Positions 38,155-47,612 of a stretch of DNA of 64,000 nt are shown here, piece by piece. Positions within the stretch are counted from its first letter, which is position 1; each line of letters begins with the position of its first letter. Below the pieces are notes generated by a model. It was not told the DNA's origin. It saw nothing but the letters and a program-made list of their open reading frames with translations, and did no database searches. The stretch comes from Corynebacterium wankanglinii. GTDB taxonomy: Bacteria > Actinomycetota > Actinomycetes > Mycobacteriales > Mycobacteriaceae. The stretch covers positions 1,674,001-1,738,000 of the forward strand of contig CP061031.1 in assembly GCA_014490595.1 (NCBI GenBank), in the 5' to 3' direction. The translations under genes and the position numbers were made by a program.

Positions 38155-38287
38155 CCGCCGGATCCTGGTCGGTGGATTCCTCGCCCTCTTGGTTCTCCTG
38201 CTGGGCCATGATCTTCATGTCCCGGATGAACTTCTCCGGGTCGAAGTCGGTGTAGTGCTCCGGCCCCGCAAACTGCTCTTGCGCCAT
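38135..38287 (-). CDS. small acidic protein, 50 residues
   Basis: A short frame starts MAQEQFAGPEHYTDFDPEKF and ends in a Glu/Gln/Asp-rich tail (DQPEQ). The ATG at 38287 has an excellent ribosome binding site, AAAGGAG, 7 bases upstream, and the next gene (S1 protease) starts within its last 20 bases. This argues that it is translated and coupled to the protease. I recognise no family. It could be a small cofactor or simply a translational leader for the protease gene. Confidence 0.6.
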   Translation of the reverse strand: MAQEQFAGPEHYTDFDPEKFIRDMKIMAQQENQEGEESTDQDPAVDQPEQ

Positions 38288-38311
38288 TGCGCGCTCCTTT
38301 CGTGGGTGGCC

Positions 38312-39782
38312 TTAGACGTTAGTGCGTTCGATGGCGTCGGCGATAAACGTCTTCACTGCCTCGGCGTCGTTGGGCAGGTCGGTGACGTGACGTTCGGCGT
38401 CCAGGATCTCCGCGAACCGCTCCGGCACCTCCGGTGCCTCGCCGATGGCCTCGGCGATGGTGTCGGCGAATTTCACCGGCAGCGCGGTCTCGAGGACCAC
38501 GATTGGGGTCTCCACCTCGGCGGCGAGGTGTTCCGCCACGTGGATGCCGTCCGCGGTGTGGGGGTCCACCAAGACCCCGTAAGTGTCGTGGATCCGCTTG
38601 ATGGTGGCCACGCGGTCGGCGTGCGTGGACGTGCCGGACAGAAAACCGAACTCGCCGCGGATGCGCTCCATCACTTCGTCCCCGCCGAGGTCTTCTGCCG
38701 CGAAACCGCCGTCTTTCACCTTGTTGCCAAACAGGTCGGCGGTGAGGTTGGAGTTGCGGAGCGTGGCGTCGAAAATCATGCGCTCGAAGTTGGAGGCTTT
38801 GGAGATATCCATGGACGGCGAGGACGTCGCGTGCGTCTCGGCGGCGGTGCGGGGCGGTACGGTACTCGCCGGACGTGAAGAACTCGTGGAGCACGTCGTT
38901 TTCGTTCGTGGCCACGATGAGGCGGTCGATGGGCAGGCCCATCTGCTTCGCAATGTGGCCGGCGCACACGTTGCCGAAGTTGCCGGTAGGCACGCAGAAA
39001 GACACGCGCTGCGGCGCTTCGCTCGCCGCAGGGGCTTCGGTGACTTTCAGGTACGTGGCGATGTAGTACACCACCTGCGCGAGCAGCCGCGCGAAGTTGA
39101 TGGAGTTCACCGCGCCAATGGAGTACTTGGACTTGAACGCGGCGTCGGCGCTGACGGCCTTGACCACGTCCTGGCAGTCGTCGAAGACACCGTCGAGGGC
39201 GATGTTGAAGATGTTCGGGTCGTCGAGCCCGAACATCTGCGCCTGCTGGAACGGGGTCATGCGCCCGGCCGGGGTGAGCATGAACACCCGGATGTTGTCG
39301 CGCCCGCGCATGGCGTACTCGGCCGAAGATCCGGTGTCGCCGGAGGTGGCGCCGAGGATGTTGATCTCCTCGCCGCGGCGGGCCAGCTCGTACTCGAACA
39401 GCTCGCCGAGCAGCTGCATCGCCATGTCCTTGAACGCGGCGGTCGGGCCTTCGGAGAGGTGGCCGATGTGCAGGTTGTCGCTCAACCGGGTCACCGGCAC
39501 GATCTCCTCGTCGGCGAAGACGGGGGTGCGGTAGGCCCGCGCTGCGATCGCTTCGAGGTCTCGCTCAGGGATGTCATCCACGTAAAGCTTGAGCACCTCT
39601 GCTGCCAGCGCGGCGTAGCCGTCGGTGGCGAGGAGGGTGCGCCAGCCGTCGAGAAGCTCGGGCGTAATCGTCGGGTACACCGCCGGCATGAACAGGCCGC
39701 CGTCCGGGCTTAGGCCGGTGAGCAGGATGTCGGTGAAGGAGCGGACCTTCGCCGTTGCGTCGCGAGTCGAGATGTAATCCAC
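38312..39782 (-). CDS. thrC: threonine synthase (one apparent frameshift)
   Basis: This PLP enzyme converts O-phosphohomoserine to threonine. It has about 489 residues after repair, against 481 in C. glutamicum. N-terminal TRDATAKVRSFTDILLTGL, the PLP lysine K118 in AAFKDMAMQ and LGATSGDTGSSAEYAM lie in the first frame. MDISKASNFERMIFDATL and the C-terminus lie in the second. One extra base (an A near 38859, in GGTACGGTACTCG) breaks the frame. The GTG at 39782 is 7 bases after a minus-strand TAGTAT (39795-39790), so it is probably leaderless. Confidence 0.9.
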
Positions 39783-39807
39783 CCCGCGAATACTACGGCA
39801 TGGGCGC

Positions 39808-40077
39808 CTAGCGGCGGGGCGGTTCCTGTCGGCCGGTCAAAATATCCACCACGGAGCGGATCGCGGCGTCGCCGAGCGGGGCGATCGTGCGTTCCTTCTC
39901 GGGTGCCGCCTCGCAAACAGGCGTGCGAGTGCCGGGTTCGACGGTGATGCTCAGCGTCTCGCCGTCCAGCTCAAGCGCGGTTTTCGGGTCCACGCCGGCC
40001 ACGCGCGCGGCGTCCACCAGCGCGACCAAGTCGGCGAAGGTGGCGTCATTCAGGTCGATCGTCATATTCACTGCCAT
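39808..40077 (-). CDS. hypothetical protein of about 89 residues
   Basis: A small soluble protein, MTIDLNDATFADLVALVDAA followed by GVDPKTALELDGETLSITVEPG and an Arg-rich C-terminus. The even mix of alternating helix and strand looks like a real domain, but I recognise no family. It lies between glnE and thrC in the same direction. The start may be the ATG at 40077 or the one at 40065. Confidence 0.6.
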   Translation of the reverse strand: MAVNMTIDLNDATFADLVALVDAARVAGVDPKTALELDGETLSITVEPGTRTPVCEAAPEKERTIAPLGDAAIRSVVDILTGRQEPPRR

Positions 40078-40119
40078 GGGCACGAGCATATTGCCTGTCG
40101 ACGCCGTCCCGCCCGCCAC

Positions 40120-43100
40120 CTAATCAAACTCCAGCGACGGCACCTCGCCCCAGAACACCTCCTCCACCACCTGGTGGGCGCGGCGGGTGATGCGCAGGTA
40201 GTCCTCTAAGAACTCCTGCTGGTCGTCCGGGTCGTAGCCGGCGGATCCAGCCACCTGGGCGAGTTGGGGGCCCGGCGCGGGCAGCTGGTCGGCGCGTTTG
40301 CCGGTGACCAGCACGATCGCGTTGCGGGCGCGGGTGGCCGTGAGCCAGGCGGTGCGCAGCACATCGGCGTCAGCGCCGCGGATGACGGACGGGTCGTCCA
40401 ACTCAGCCAGGAAGTCCAGCGCGTCCAGGGTGGAGGGGGTGCGCAGCTCCTCGTGGGTGTGGGCGTGCTGCATGGTGAGCAGCTGCACGGTCCATTCCAC
40501 GTCCGCCAAAGCGCCGCGGCCGAGCTTGGTGTGGGTGGCGCGGTCCGCGTTCCGGGGCAGGCGCTCGTTGTCCACCCGGGCTTTGATGCGGCGGATCTCT
40601 CGGATGTCGGCGGGTTTGGCGCCGCCGTCGGGGTAGCGGAACGCGTCGATAGCCTGAAGGAACGCGTCGCCCACCCCCGGTCGCCGGCGACCACGGCCGC
40701 GCGCAGCAGGGCCTGGCGCTCCCACACCTCGCCCCACTCGCGGTAGTAGCGCCCGTAGCTGGCGATGGTGCGCACCACCGCACCAGAGCGACCCTCGGGG
40801 CGCAGGCCCAGATCCACCTCCAGCGGCGGGTCCCCGGAGGGCTTGGACAGGCGCGCGCGCATCTGGTCCACGATCTTCGCCGCCCACGCGATCGCGTCCG
40901 CCTCGGCGACGGCCCCGGTCGGTTCGGCCACCACGATCACGTCCGCGTCGGAGCCGTAGCCGAGTTCGGCGCCGCCGAGGCGGCCCATGCCGATGACGGC
41001 GAGGCGGGCCGGAGGCTCGTCGTGAGGCGAGGACGCGAGATCGGCGAACACTTCGGCGCGCAGCGCGGCCTCGAGCACTGCCTCCCAGACGTACGTCAGC
41101 TCGAGGCAGACCTGGCGCACATCCATGAGCCCCAGCAGGTCGGCCGACGCGATCCGGGCAAGCTCGGCGCGGCGCAGCGAGCGCGCCACCGCCACAGCCT
41201 TGTCGGGGTCCGCCTGGTGGCGCTTCGCGGAGGCGACAACCGCCTTATGCACCTGGTCGGGCGCGGGCTCCAGCAGCCGCGGGCCGTTCGAGCCGTCGCC
41301 GAGCAGCTTGACCACGTCGGGCGCGGAGATGATCAAATCGGCGGCGTACGGCGAGGTGCCGAGGATGTGCATGAGGCGCTGGGAAGCCACGCCCTCGTCG
41401 CGCAGCATGCGCAGGAACCAGCTGCGATCCACCGCGGCCTCGGACAGCTTGCGGTAGTTGAGCAGCCCTTGGCCCGGGTCTGCCGTGTCCGCGAGCCAGT
41501 GCATCAGCGACGGCAGGAGGATCGCCTGCAGCTTCGCCTTCCGCGAACTGCCCTTCACCAGGGCGGACAGGTGGTCGAAGGCGCGCGCCGGGTGGCGGTA
41601 GCCCAGCGCCGCCAGCTGCGCCTTGACCGCGTCTGCGGACAGCGTGGCCTCGCCGACGGACATATCCGCCACCGCCCCGAGCAGCGGCCGGTAGAACAGG
41701 CGCTCGTGCAAGTCGGCGACGTCGCGCCGCACGCGTTTGAGCTCGCGGTACAGCCCCTCGACGGCGGTGCCGCGCTGGTCGGCGGAAAAACCGGCGGCGC
41801 GCGCGAGCCACCGGTTACGCTTCTCGTCGTCGGGTTCGGGCAGCTGGTGGGTGCGCTTGAAGCGCTGCAGCTGCAGGCGGTGCTCGAGCAGGCGGAGGAA
41901 TTCGTACGCCTCCATGAGCACCTTCGCGTCCTCGCGCCCGACGTAGCCGGCCGCAGCAAGCGCGGCAAGGGCGTCCAACGTGTTACGCGCGCGGAGTGTG
42001 TCGTCGATGCGCCCGTGCACGAGCTGCAGCAGCTGCACGGCGAACTCCACGTCGCGCAGGCCCCCGGGGCCCAGTTTCAGCTCCCGGCGGCGCACGTCCG
42101 CCGGGACGTTTTCCAGCACGCGCCGGCGCATGGCCTGGACGTCCTCGACGAAGCTGTCGCGCTGGGAGGCCTCCCACACCAGCGGCGCGGTCGCCTCCGA
42201 GTACGCGCGGCCCAGCTCCATGGTGCCCGTCATCGGCCGCGCCTTGAGCAGCGCCTGGAACTCCCAGGTCTCGGCCCACTTGCGGTAGTACGCCCGGTGC
42301 GAGTCCAGTGTCCGCACCAGTGCCCCGGAGGCGCCTTCGGGGCGCAGGTTCGCGTCCACGTCGAAAAAGCAGGCAGATCCGATGCGCATCATCTCCGCAG
42401 CCGCACGGGTGATCTTGGGCGACGCCGGCTCCGCCACGAACACCACGTCCACGTCAGAGATGTAGTTCAGCTCGCCGGCGCCGCACTTGCCCATGGCTAT
42501 CACCGCAAGCTCGGCGTCCACGTCGTCGTCGCCGTACACCGAGCGCACCGCCACCGCGAGCGCCGCCGTAAGCGCCGCGTCCGCCAGCCACGTCAGCCGC
42601 TCTGTGGTGTAGCTGTAGCTCATCGGCTCGCCCTCGCCGTGGCCTTTCACCGCGGCGAACGTGCCCGCCAGGTCGGCTGCGGCGATGCGCATGACCAGGC
42701 TGCGGTGGGCGTTTTTAAGCCGAAGCTTCGCGACGCCAACTTCGCCCTCCCCCGCCCTGTACAGTCCCGGCCCGTCCGCGTCCACCCCCACCGCGGCGAG
42801 CATGGTGCGGTAGAGCTCCTCGCGGCCGGGGACGTCTTCCAGCAGCAGCCGCCACTGATCCGGGTGTGCAATGAGGTGGTCCGCCAGCGCGGTAGAACCG
42901 CCAAGCAGGGCGAACAGGCGGGTGCGGAAGACGGGGTTGCCGGTCACAGCCTCGAGCAGTTCACCCCAGCCGTCGCCGAGCGCGTCGTGCAACCGGTGGG
43001 CGTTGTTCAGCGCCAGGTCTGGGTCGCCCGCGCCGGCGAGGGTGTAGAGCGAAGCGTCGTCGCCAAGCGAAAGCCCCTCGATGTCCTCGGCGGCGCGGGG

Positions 43101-43133
43101 ACTGGTCAGGCCGAGTTTGGCGGGCGAAATCAC
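40120..43133 (-). CDS. glnE: glutamine synthetase adenylyltransferase (one apparent frameshift)
   Basis: This bifunctional enzyme attaches and removes AMP on GlnA in response to nitrogen status. It has about 1004 residues after repair, with two nucleotidyltransferase domains in tandem. The first (GKCGAGELNYISDVDVVFVAE) is the de-adenylylase half and the second (GMGRLGGAELGYGSDADVIVV) the adenylylase half. The frame is lost at CCCCC 40674-40678 (minus-strand G run, one base short), so the last ~185 residues are in another frame. Its ATG overlaps the glnA2 stop by 4 bases, giving a glnA2-glnE operon. The target glnA is 8 kb away. Confidence 0.92.
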
Positions 43134-44464
43134 AGGTCAATCCCGGTGTCGATCTCCCACGGGGTGATCTGGGCGGTGTAGTCGTGCCACTCGTCCCACT
43201 TGGCGCGCAGGAAGAACTCGAAGACCTGCTCGCCCAGCACCTCCGCCATGAACTCGGAGCGCTCCAGGTGGCGCAGCGCCTGGTCGAGGGAGTTGGGCAG
43301 GTCGCGGTAGCCCATCGCGCGGCGCTCGCGGCGGGTGAGCGCGAAGACGTCATCGCGCGCCGGCTCGTCCAGGTCGTAGCCCTCCTCAATGCCCTTCAGG
43401 CCCGCGGCGAGCACGGCCGCGAACGCCAGGTAGGGGTTGCACGCCGAATCCAGGGAACGCACCTCCGCCCGGCGCGACTCCGCCTTGCGCAGGCGGTAGG
43501 TGGGCACGCGCACCATCGCGGAGCGGTTGGAGATGCCCCAGGTTGCGGCGGTTGGCGCCTCCGAGCCGAACTGGAGGCGCTTGTACGAGTTCACCCACTG
43601 GTTGGTCACCGCGGAGATCTCGGCTGCGTGCTCGATGATGCCGGCGATGAACTGCCGGCCCGTGGTGGACAGGCTGATCTCATCGTCCGGGTCGTGGAAC
43701 GCGTTGGTGTCGCCCTCGAACAGGGAGAAGTGCGTGTGCATCGCCGAGCCCTCGAGGTTGGCAAACGGCTTGGGCATGAAGGTTGCGTGCACGCCGTTGA
43801 TCTCCGCGACCGTTTTCACGATGTAGCGGAAGGTGACAATGTTGTCCGCCATGGTCAGGGCATCGGTGTGGCGCAGGTCGATCTCCTGCTGGCCCGGCGA
43901 GCCCTCGTGGTGGGAGAACTCGGTGACAATGCCCATGTACTCCAGCGCGGAGACTGCCTGCCGGCGCAGCCTGGGCGCCTCGTTGCGCTTGGCTTGGTCG
44001 AAGTAGCCGCCTTTGTCTGCCGGGGTGGGCGGCTGGTCCGCGTGTCCGGGTTTGACCACGTAGAACTCGATTTCCGGGCTAGCCAGAAACTCGAACCCCA
44101 TGTCGCGCGCGGCGCCTATCTGGCGGCGCAGCACCTGGCGCGGGTCGGCGTAGAGCGGATCGCCGTCGGGCATGGTGATGTCGCAGAACATGCGCGCGGT
44201 TTGCAGGCCCGAGTCTTCGTCGAACGGCAGCGGCTGGTACGTCGACGGGTCGGGCCGCAGCAGCGTGTCCGACTCCGAGATGCGGGAAAAGCCCTCGATG
44301 GACGAGCCGTCGAAGCCGACGCCCTCCTCGAAGGCGCTTTCCAGCTCGGCCGGCGACATCATCACCGTTTTCAGGGAACCGAAGATGTCGGTGAACCAGA
44401 GGCGGATGAATGCGATGTCCTGCTGCTCCACCAGGCGCAGCACGTTGTCTGTTTGGGCGCTCAT
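43130..44464 (-). CDS. glnA2: glutamine synthetase-like protein GlnA2
   Basis: This 444-residue type I GS paralogue has VGFDGSSIEGF, FMPKPFANLEGSAMHTHFSLF and SACNPYLAFAAVLAAG. It lacks the adenylylation loop of GlnA; the equivalent place reads EEGYDLDEPA. It is therefore the short, unadenylylated form, whose GS activity is absent or minor in C. glutamicum and whose role is unclear. The ATG at 44464 is 8 bases after a minus-strand TACAGT (44478-44473), suggesting a leaderless start. Confidence 0.92.
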   Translation of the reverse strand: MSAQTDNVLRLVEQQDIAFIRLWFTDIFGSLKTVMMSPAELESAFEEGVGFDGSSIEGFSRISESDTLLRPDPSTYQPLPFDEDSGLQTARMFCDITMPDGDPLYADPRQVLRRQIGAARDMGFEFLASPEIEFYVVKPGHADQPPTPADKGGYFDQAKRNEAPRLRRQAVSALEYMGIVTEFSHHEGSPGQQEIDLRHTDALTMADNIVTFRYIVKTVAEINGVHATFMPKPFANLEGSAMHTHFSLFEGDTNAFHDPDDEISLSTTGRQFIAGIIEHAAEISAVTNQWVNSYKRLQFGSEAPTAATWGISNRSAMVRVPTYRLRKAESRRAEVRSLDSACNPYLAFAAVLAAGLKGIEEGYDLDEPARDDVFALTRRERRAMGYRDLPNSLDQALRHLERSEFMAEVLGEQVFEFFLRAKWDEWHDYTAQITPWEIDTGIDL

Positions 44465-44548
44465 ACCCGTTTACTGTAGCGGCCCTGCGGGTGCGGCCAC
44501 GCAGGCTAAGCTTGGGGGTTAACAAACTATTGAAGGAGGACAACGATC

Positions 44549-46126
44549 ATGGCTGCACACGCACCCGAGCAGTTCCTCGAGGTGGAAATCAAGCTCGCCG
44601 TCGACGAGGGCACCGGCTTGCCGGACCTGACCCAACTTCCCGGCGTGGACGAAATTAGGACCATGCGCGAGCACAACCTCTCCGCCGTCTACTACGACAC
44701 GGAAGACCTGCGCCTGACGCGCTCGAAGATCACGCTGCGCCGCCGCACCGGCGGGGCGGACGACGGCTGGCACCTCAAGTTGCCCAAGGAGGGCGGGCGC
44801 AACGAGGTGCGGGTGCCTCTCGATGACCCTTCGGTCGTGCCCGAAACGTTGCTGGCGTGCGTGCGCTCGATCGTGCGCAACGCGGAACTCGCCCCAGTGG
44901 CGCAGGTGGACAACCGCCGAGTGGAGATCACCTTGGCGGGCGCTCAAGGCGAGGTCGCGGAGTTTTGCGACGACCACGTCACCGCCTGGTCGCTTTTGCC
45001 CGGCGGTGAGCGCACCAGCTGGCGCGAGTGGGAGCTGGAACTGTCGGAAGCTCTCGCCGGCACCGACGAGGGCAACACCCTGATCAACCAGGGCACCTCG
45101 TTCCTGATCTCGGCGGGAGCGCGGAAGTCCTCCTCGCCGTCGAAGCTTTCCACCGCGCTGGGCGATTCGGTAAAGACCGCGCCCCTGCCCCCGCACATGC
45201 GCGCCGAGCTTGACAGCGACTCGCCTGCCGCCGCCGTGGTGGAATCCCTGCGCAAGCAGCGCGATGCCATTGTCGCGTGGGAGCCGCGCGTGCGCGCCGA
45301 CGAGTTCGACTCGGTGCACCAGCTGCGGGTGGCTACCCGCGAGATGCGCTCGCTGCTGGAAACGTTCGAGGGCATCTTGGAGGGCGAGCAGCTTGCCTCA
45401 CTGGAAGACGAGCTCAAGCACGCCGCCGGCGTCCTCGGTGTCGCCCGCGACGCCGAGGTGGTGGAAGAGCGGTTCTTGGAGCTGCTGGATTCCGACGAGT
45501 CGGGGCTCGTCGACGAGGCAGCCCGCGCCCACATCGCAGGCGACATGCGCCGGGACTACAACCAGGCCCACGCCGAGATCGTGGACATGCTCAATTCACA
45601 GCGGTTCATGGACTTGCTGGACGCGATTGACGGGTTGCTGGCGCAACCGCCCGTCGCGAAGCAAGAGGCTTCCGGAAAGAAGGAGAAGAAGCAGTCGAAG
45701 GAGGTCCTCTACGACCACCTGAAGCGCGGCTACAAGAAGCTGAAAAAGCGCCACAACAAGGTCGACGAGCACTACCACGACACCGACCTGCCGCTGCACG
45801 AGCGCGAGGACTACGTCCACGACGTGCGCAAGGCCGCCAAGAAGCTGCGCTACTCCGCAAACGCCGCGGCGGATGCGGGGCTTAAGGCTGAGCGTCTGGC
45901 GAAGGCGTGCAAGGCGCTGCAGTCCAAGTTGGGCGACTTCCAGGACGCCGTCACCTCGCGCGACCGCATCCAGCGGCTCGCTGGCGAGGCCCGCGAGCGC
46001 GGCGAGGACACCTTCGCCTACGGCATGCTTTACCAGCGCGAGCTCGACCGCGGGGAGCAGGCGCTCGCCGGCTACGACGACGCCGTGCGCGAGGTGCGCA
46101 AGGCGTTTAAGAAGATCAAGCCGTAG
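44549..46126 (+). CDS. CYTH and CHAD domain protein
   Basis: This 525-residue protein joins an N-terminal CYTH domain (~8-205), with the ExExK motif as LEVEIKL, and a C-terminal CHAD domain (~225-515) rich in conserved His and basic residues (DSVHQLRVATREMRS, HDVRKAAKKLRY). CYTH domains bind or cleave triphosphates, and CHAD binds polyphosphate, so it probably acts on or with polyphosphate granules. The ATG follows GAAGGAGG at good spacing. Confidence 0.88.
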   Translation: MAAHAPEQFLEVEIKLAVDEGTGLPDLTQLPGVDEIRTMREHNLSAVYYDTEDLRLTRSKITLRRRTGGADDGWHLKLPKEGGRNEVRVPLDDPSVVPETLLACVRSIVRNAELAPVAQVDNRRVEITLAGAQGEVAEFCDDHVTAWSLLPGGERTSWREWELELSEALAGTDEGNTLINQGTSFLISAGARKSSSPSKLSTALGDSVKTAPLPPHMRAELDSDSPAAAVVESLRKQRDAIVAWEPRVRADEFDSVHQLRVATREMRSLLETFEGILEGEQLASLEDELKHAAGVLGVARDAEVVEERFLELLDSDESGLVDEAARAHIAGDMRRDYNQAHAEIVDMLNSQRFMDLLDAIDGLLAQPPVAKQEASGKKEKKQSKEVLYDHLKRGYKKLKKRHNKVDEHYHDTDLPLHEREDYVHDVRKAAKKLRYSANAAADAGLKAERLAKACKALQSKLGDFQDAVTSRDRIQRLAGEARERGEDTFAYGMLYQRELDRGEQALAGYDDAVREVRKAFKKIKP

Positions 46127-46129
46127 GGT

Positions 46130-46336
46130 TTACTTTTCCCAGGACGGGGCCTCGCCCCAGTTGTCGTCCGCCTCGTCCTGGTTGTCCGCGCGCTTGTTGC
46201 GCTGCGCCGCGATCTGCAGGGCGGACTCCGCCTCCTCACGGGTAGGGTACGGGCCCATGCGGTTGTCCCACGCGGCCTCCTTGCCCTGGGTGACCTCGCC
46301 GGTGGTGGGGTTGTAGTAGTACTGCTCGTCTGCCAT
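46130..46336 (-). CDS. small SPOR-like/hypothetical protein, 68 residues
   Basis: The sequence MADEQYYYNPTTGEVTQGKE continues with DNRMGPYPTREEAESALQIA, which resembles a short SPOR-type motif (GPYPTREEAE), and a charged tail. Such proteins are common as annotated hypotheticals in corynebacteria. The ATG has TAGGAG upstream. It converges with the CYTH-CHAD gene. Confidence 0.72.
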   Translation of the reverse strand: MADEQYYYNPTTGEVTQGKEAAWDNRMGPYPTREEAESALQIAAQRNKRADNQDEADDNWGEAPSWEK

Positions 46337-46422
46337 GTTCGCGCTCCTATCGTTCAGGGTTCTTTGCCCGTCCGACTGTACCGGGGCGGTTGGTAGTGTG
46401 GTTGCGGTTGAAGGAGCGTGAC

Positions 46423-47603
46423 ATGGCAGTGTGTAAAACCCCGTTTGTGGCCCCCTCGCAGTCCCCTGTGGAGCGCGTTCGCGCAGCGCACCCCGGTGAA
46501 GGCCGCGTGGCCTCCGCGCCGGGCACGTGGGTACTCATCGGTGAAAACGTGGACCATTTCGGCGGCGTGACCTTGGCCGGCACCGTCGCCTTGCGCGCGG
46601 CCGCCGCGGTGAGCCCGCGCTCGGACGGCGTGGTGGCCATCGCCGCACGCGGCCCGCTGGGCCAGGAGTTTTCTGCGCAGTGGCGTCATGACGAAGAACC
46701 CGCCGACGGGCTTGCCCGCCGCTGGTGGGGCCTGGTGCACACCCTCGTGCAGCGCCAAGTGCTCTCCCGCGATACCGCCGGGTTAGACATCACCGTCGAG
46801 TCAGACGTTGCGGTCGGCGCGGGCCTTGGTGCGCTGTACGCGGCCGACGCCGCCATCGCACTCGCCCTCGCGGCCGACCACGACGACGTGGATACCGCCC
46901 CGTTCCGCGCCCGACTGGCCGACATCTGCTCCCATGCGGTCGGGGCCTATTCCTCCCTGCCCGTGCTGCGGGCGCGCCATGCCGTAGCCCTGCGCGGCGG
47001 CGACGGTGTCTCGGTGGTGGACTACGCGGACGGTTCGCTCACGCAAGCGCCGCACCGGCACGGCACGGTGTCCGCGTGTTCTCGCTGGCTGCGAACCTCG
47101 GCGAGCCGTTCGTCGAGTCCCGGGACGCTATCGTCGACCACCGCGCGTTCATCGACGCGGCGTGCGCCAACTTTGGTGTCGCCTCGTTGCGCCAGCTTCC
47201 CGACGCCTCCGGCCGCACCGTCCAATGGGTCGAGGCCCGCCGCGCCGCGGGCGACGAGCAGGCGCCTGCGCCGGAGACCGCGCGGCGTTGGGTGCAGTTC
47301 TGCGAATCCGAGACGCTGCGCTCCCTGTCCGCCGCGAAAGCCCTGCGCTCGCGGCGCGCCAACGAACTCTTCACGCTGCTGAACTCCCCGACGGAGTCCC
47401 ACGACTTGGCCACACCCGATGCCCTGGTCGCACTCGCCCGTAAGCGCGGCGCCGTCGCCTCCCGCCCCGCTGCCGCTGGCACCTCCAACGCCGTGATCGC
47501 GTTTGTGCCGGTGCAAAACGCCGATGCGTTCGCTGCAACCATGGCCCGCGAGTTCGAAGTTATCGAGGTCACCGCCGGCGAGCCCGCCCGCGTGGAGGGG
47601 TAG
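46423..47603 (+). CDS. galactokinase-like GHMP kinase family protein with degenerate motifs (one apparent frameshift)
   Basis: About 393 residues after repair match the galactokinase fold, with a GHMP C-terminal domain. Key motifs are altered: the usual PGRVNLIGEHTDYNGG appears as PGTWVLIGENVDHFGG, and the ATP loop PLGAGLSSSAALE appears as AVGAGLGALYAADA, without the serines. This argues against ordinary galactokinase activity. A base is missing near 47061-47065 (CCGGCACGGCACGG), after which VRVFSLAANLGEPFVESRDAI continues in another frame. AAGGAG lies 7 bases before the ATG. No other galactose genes are nearby. Confidence 0.75.
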
Positions 47604-47612
47604 GGCCCCCAC

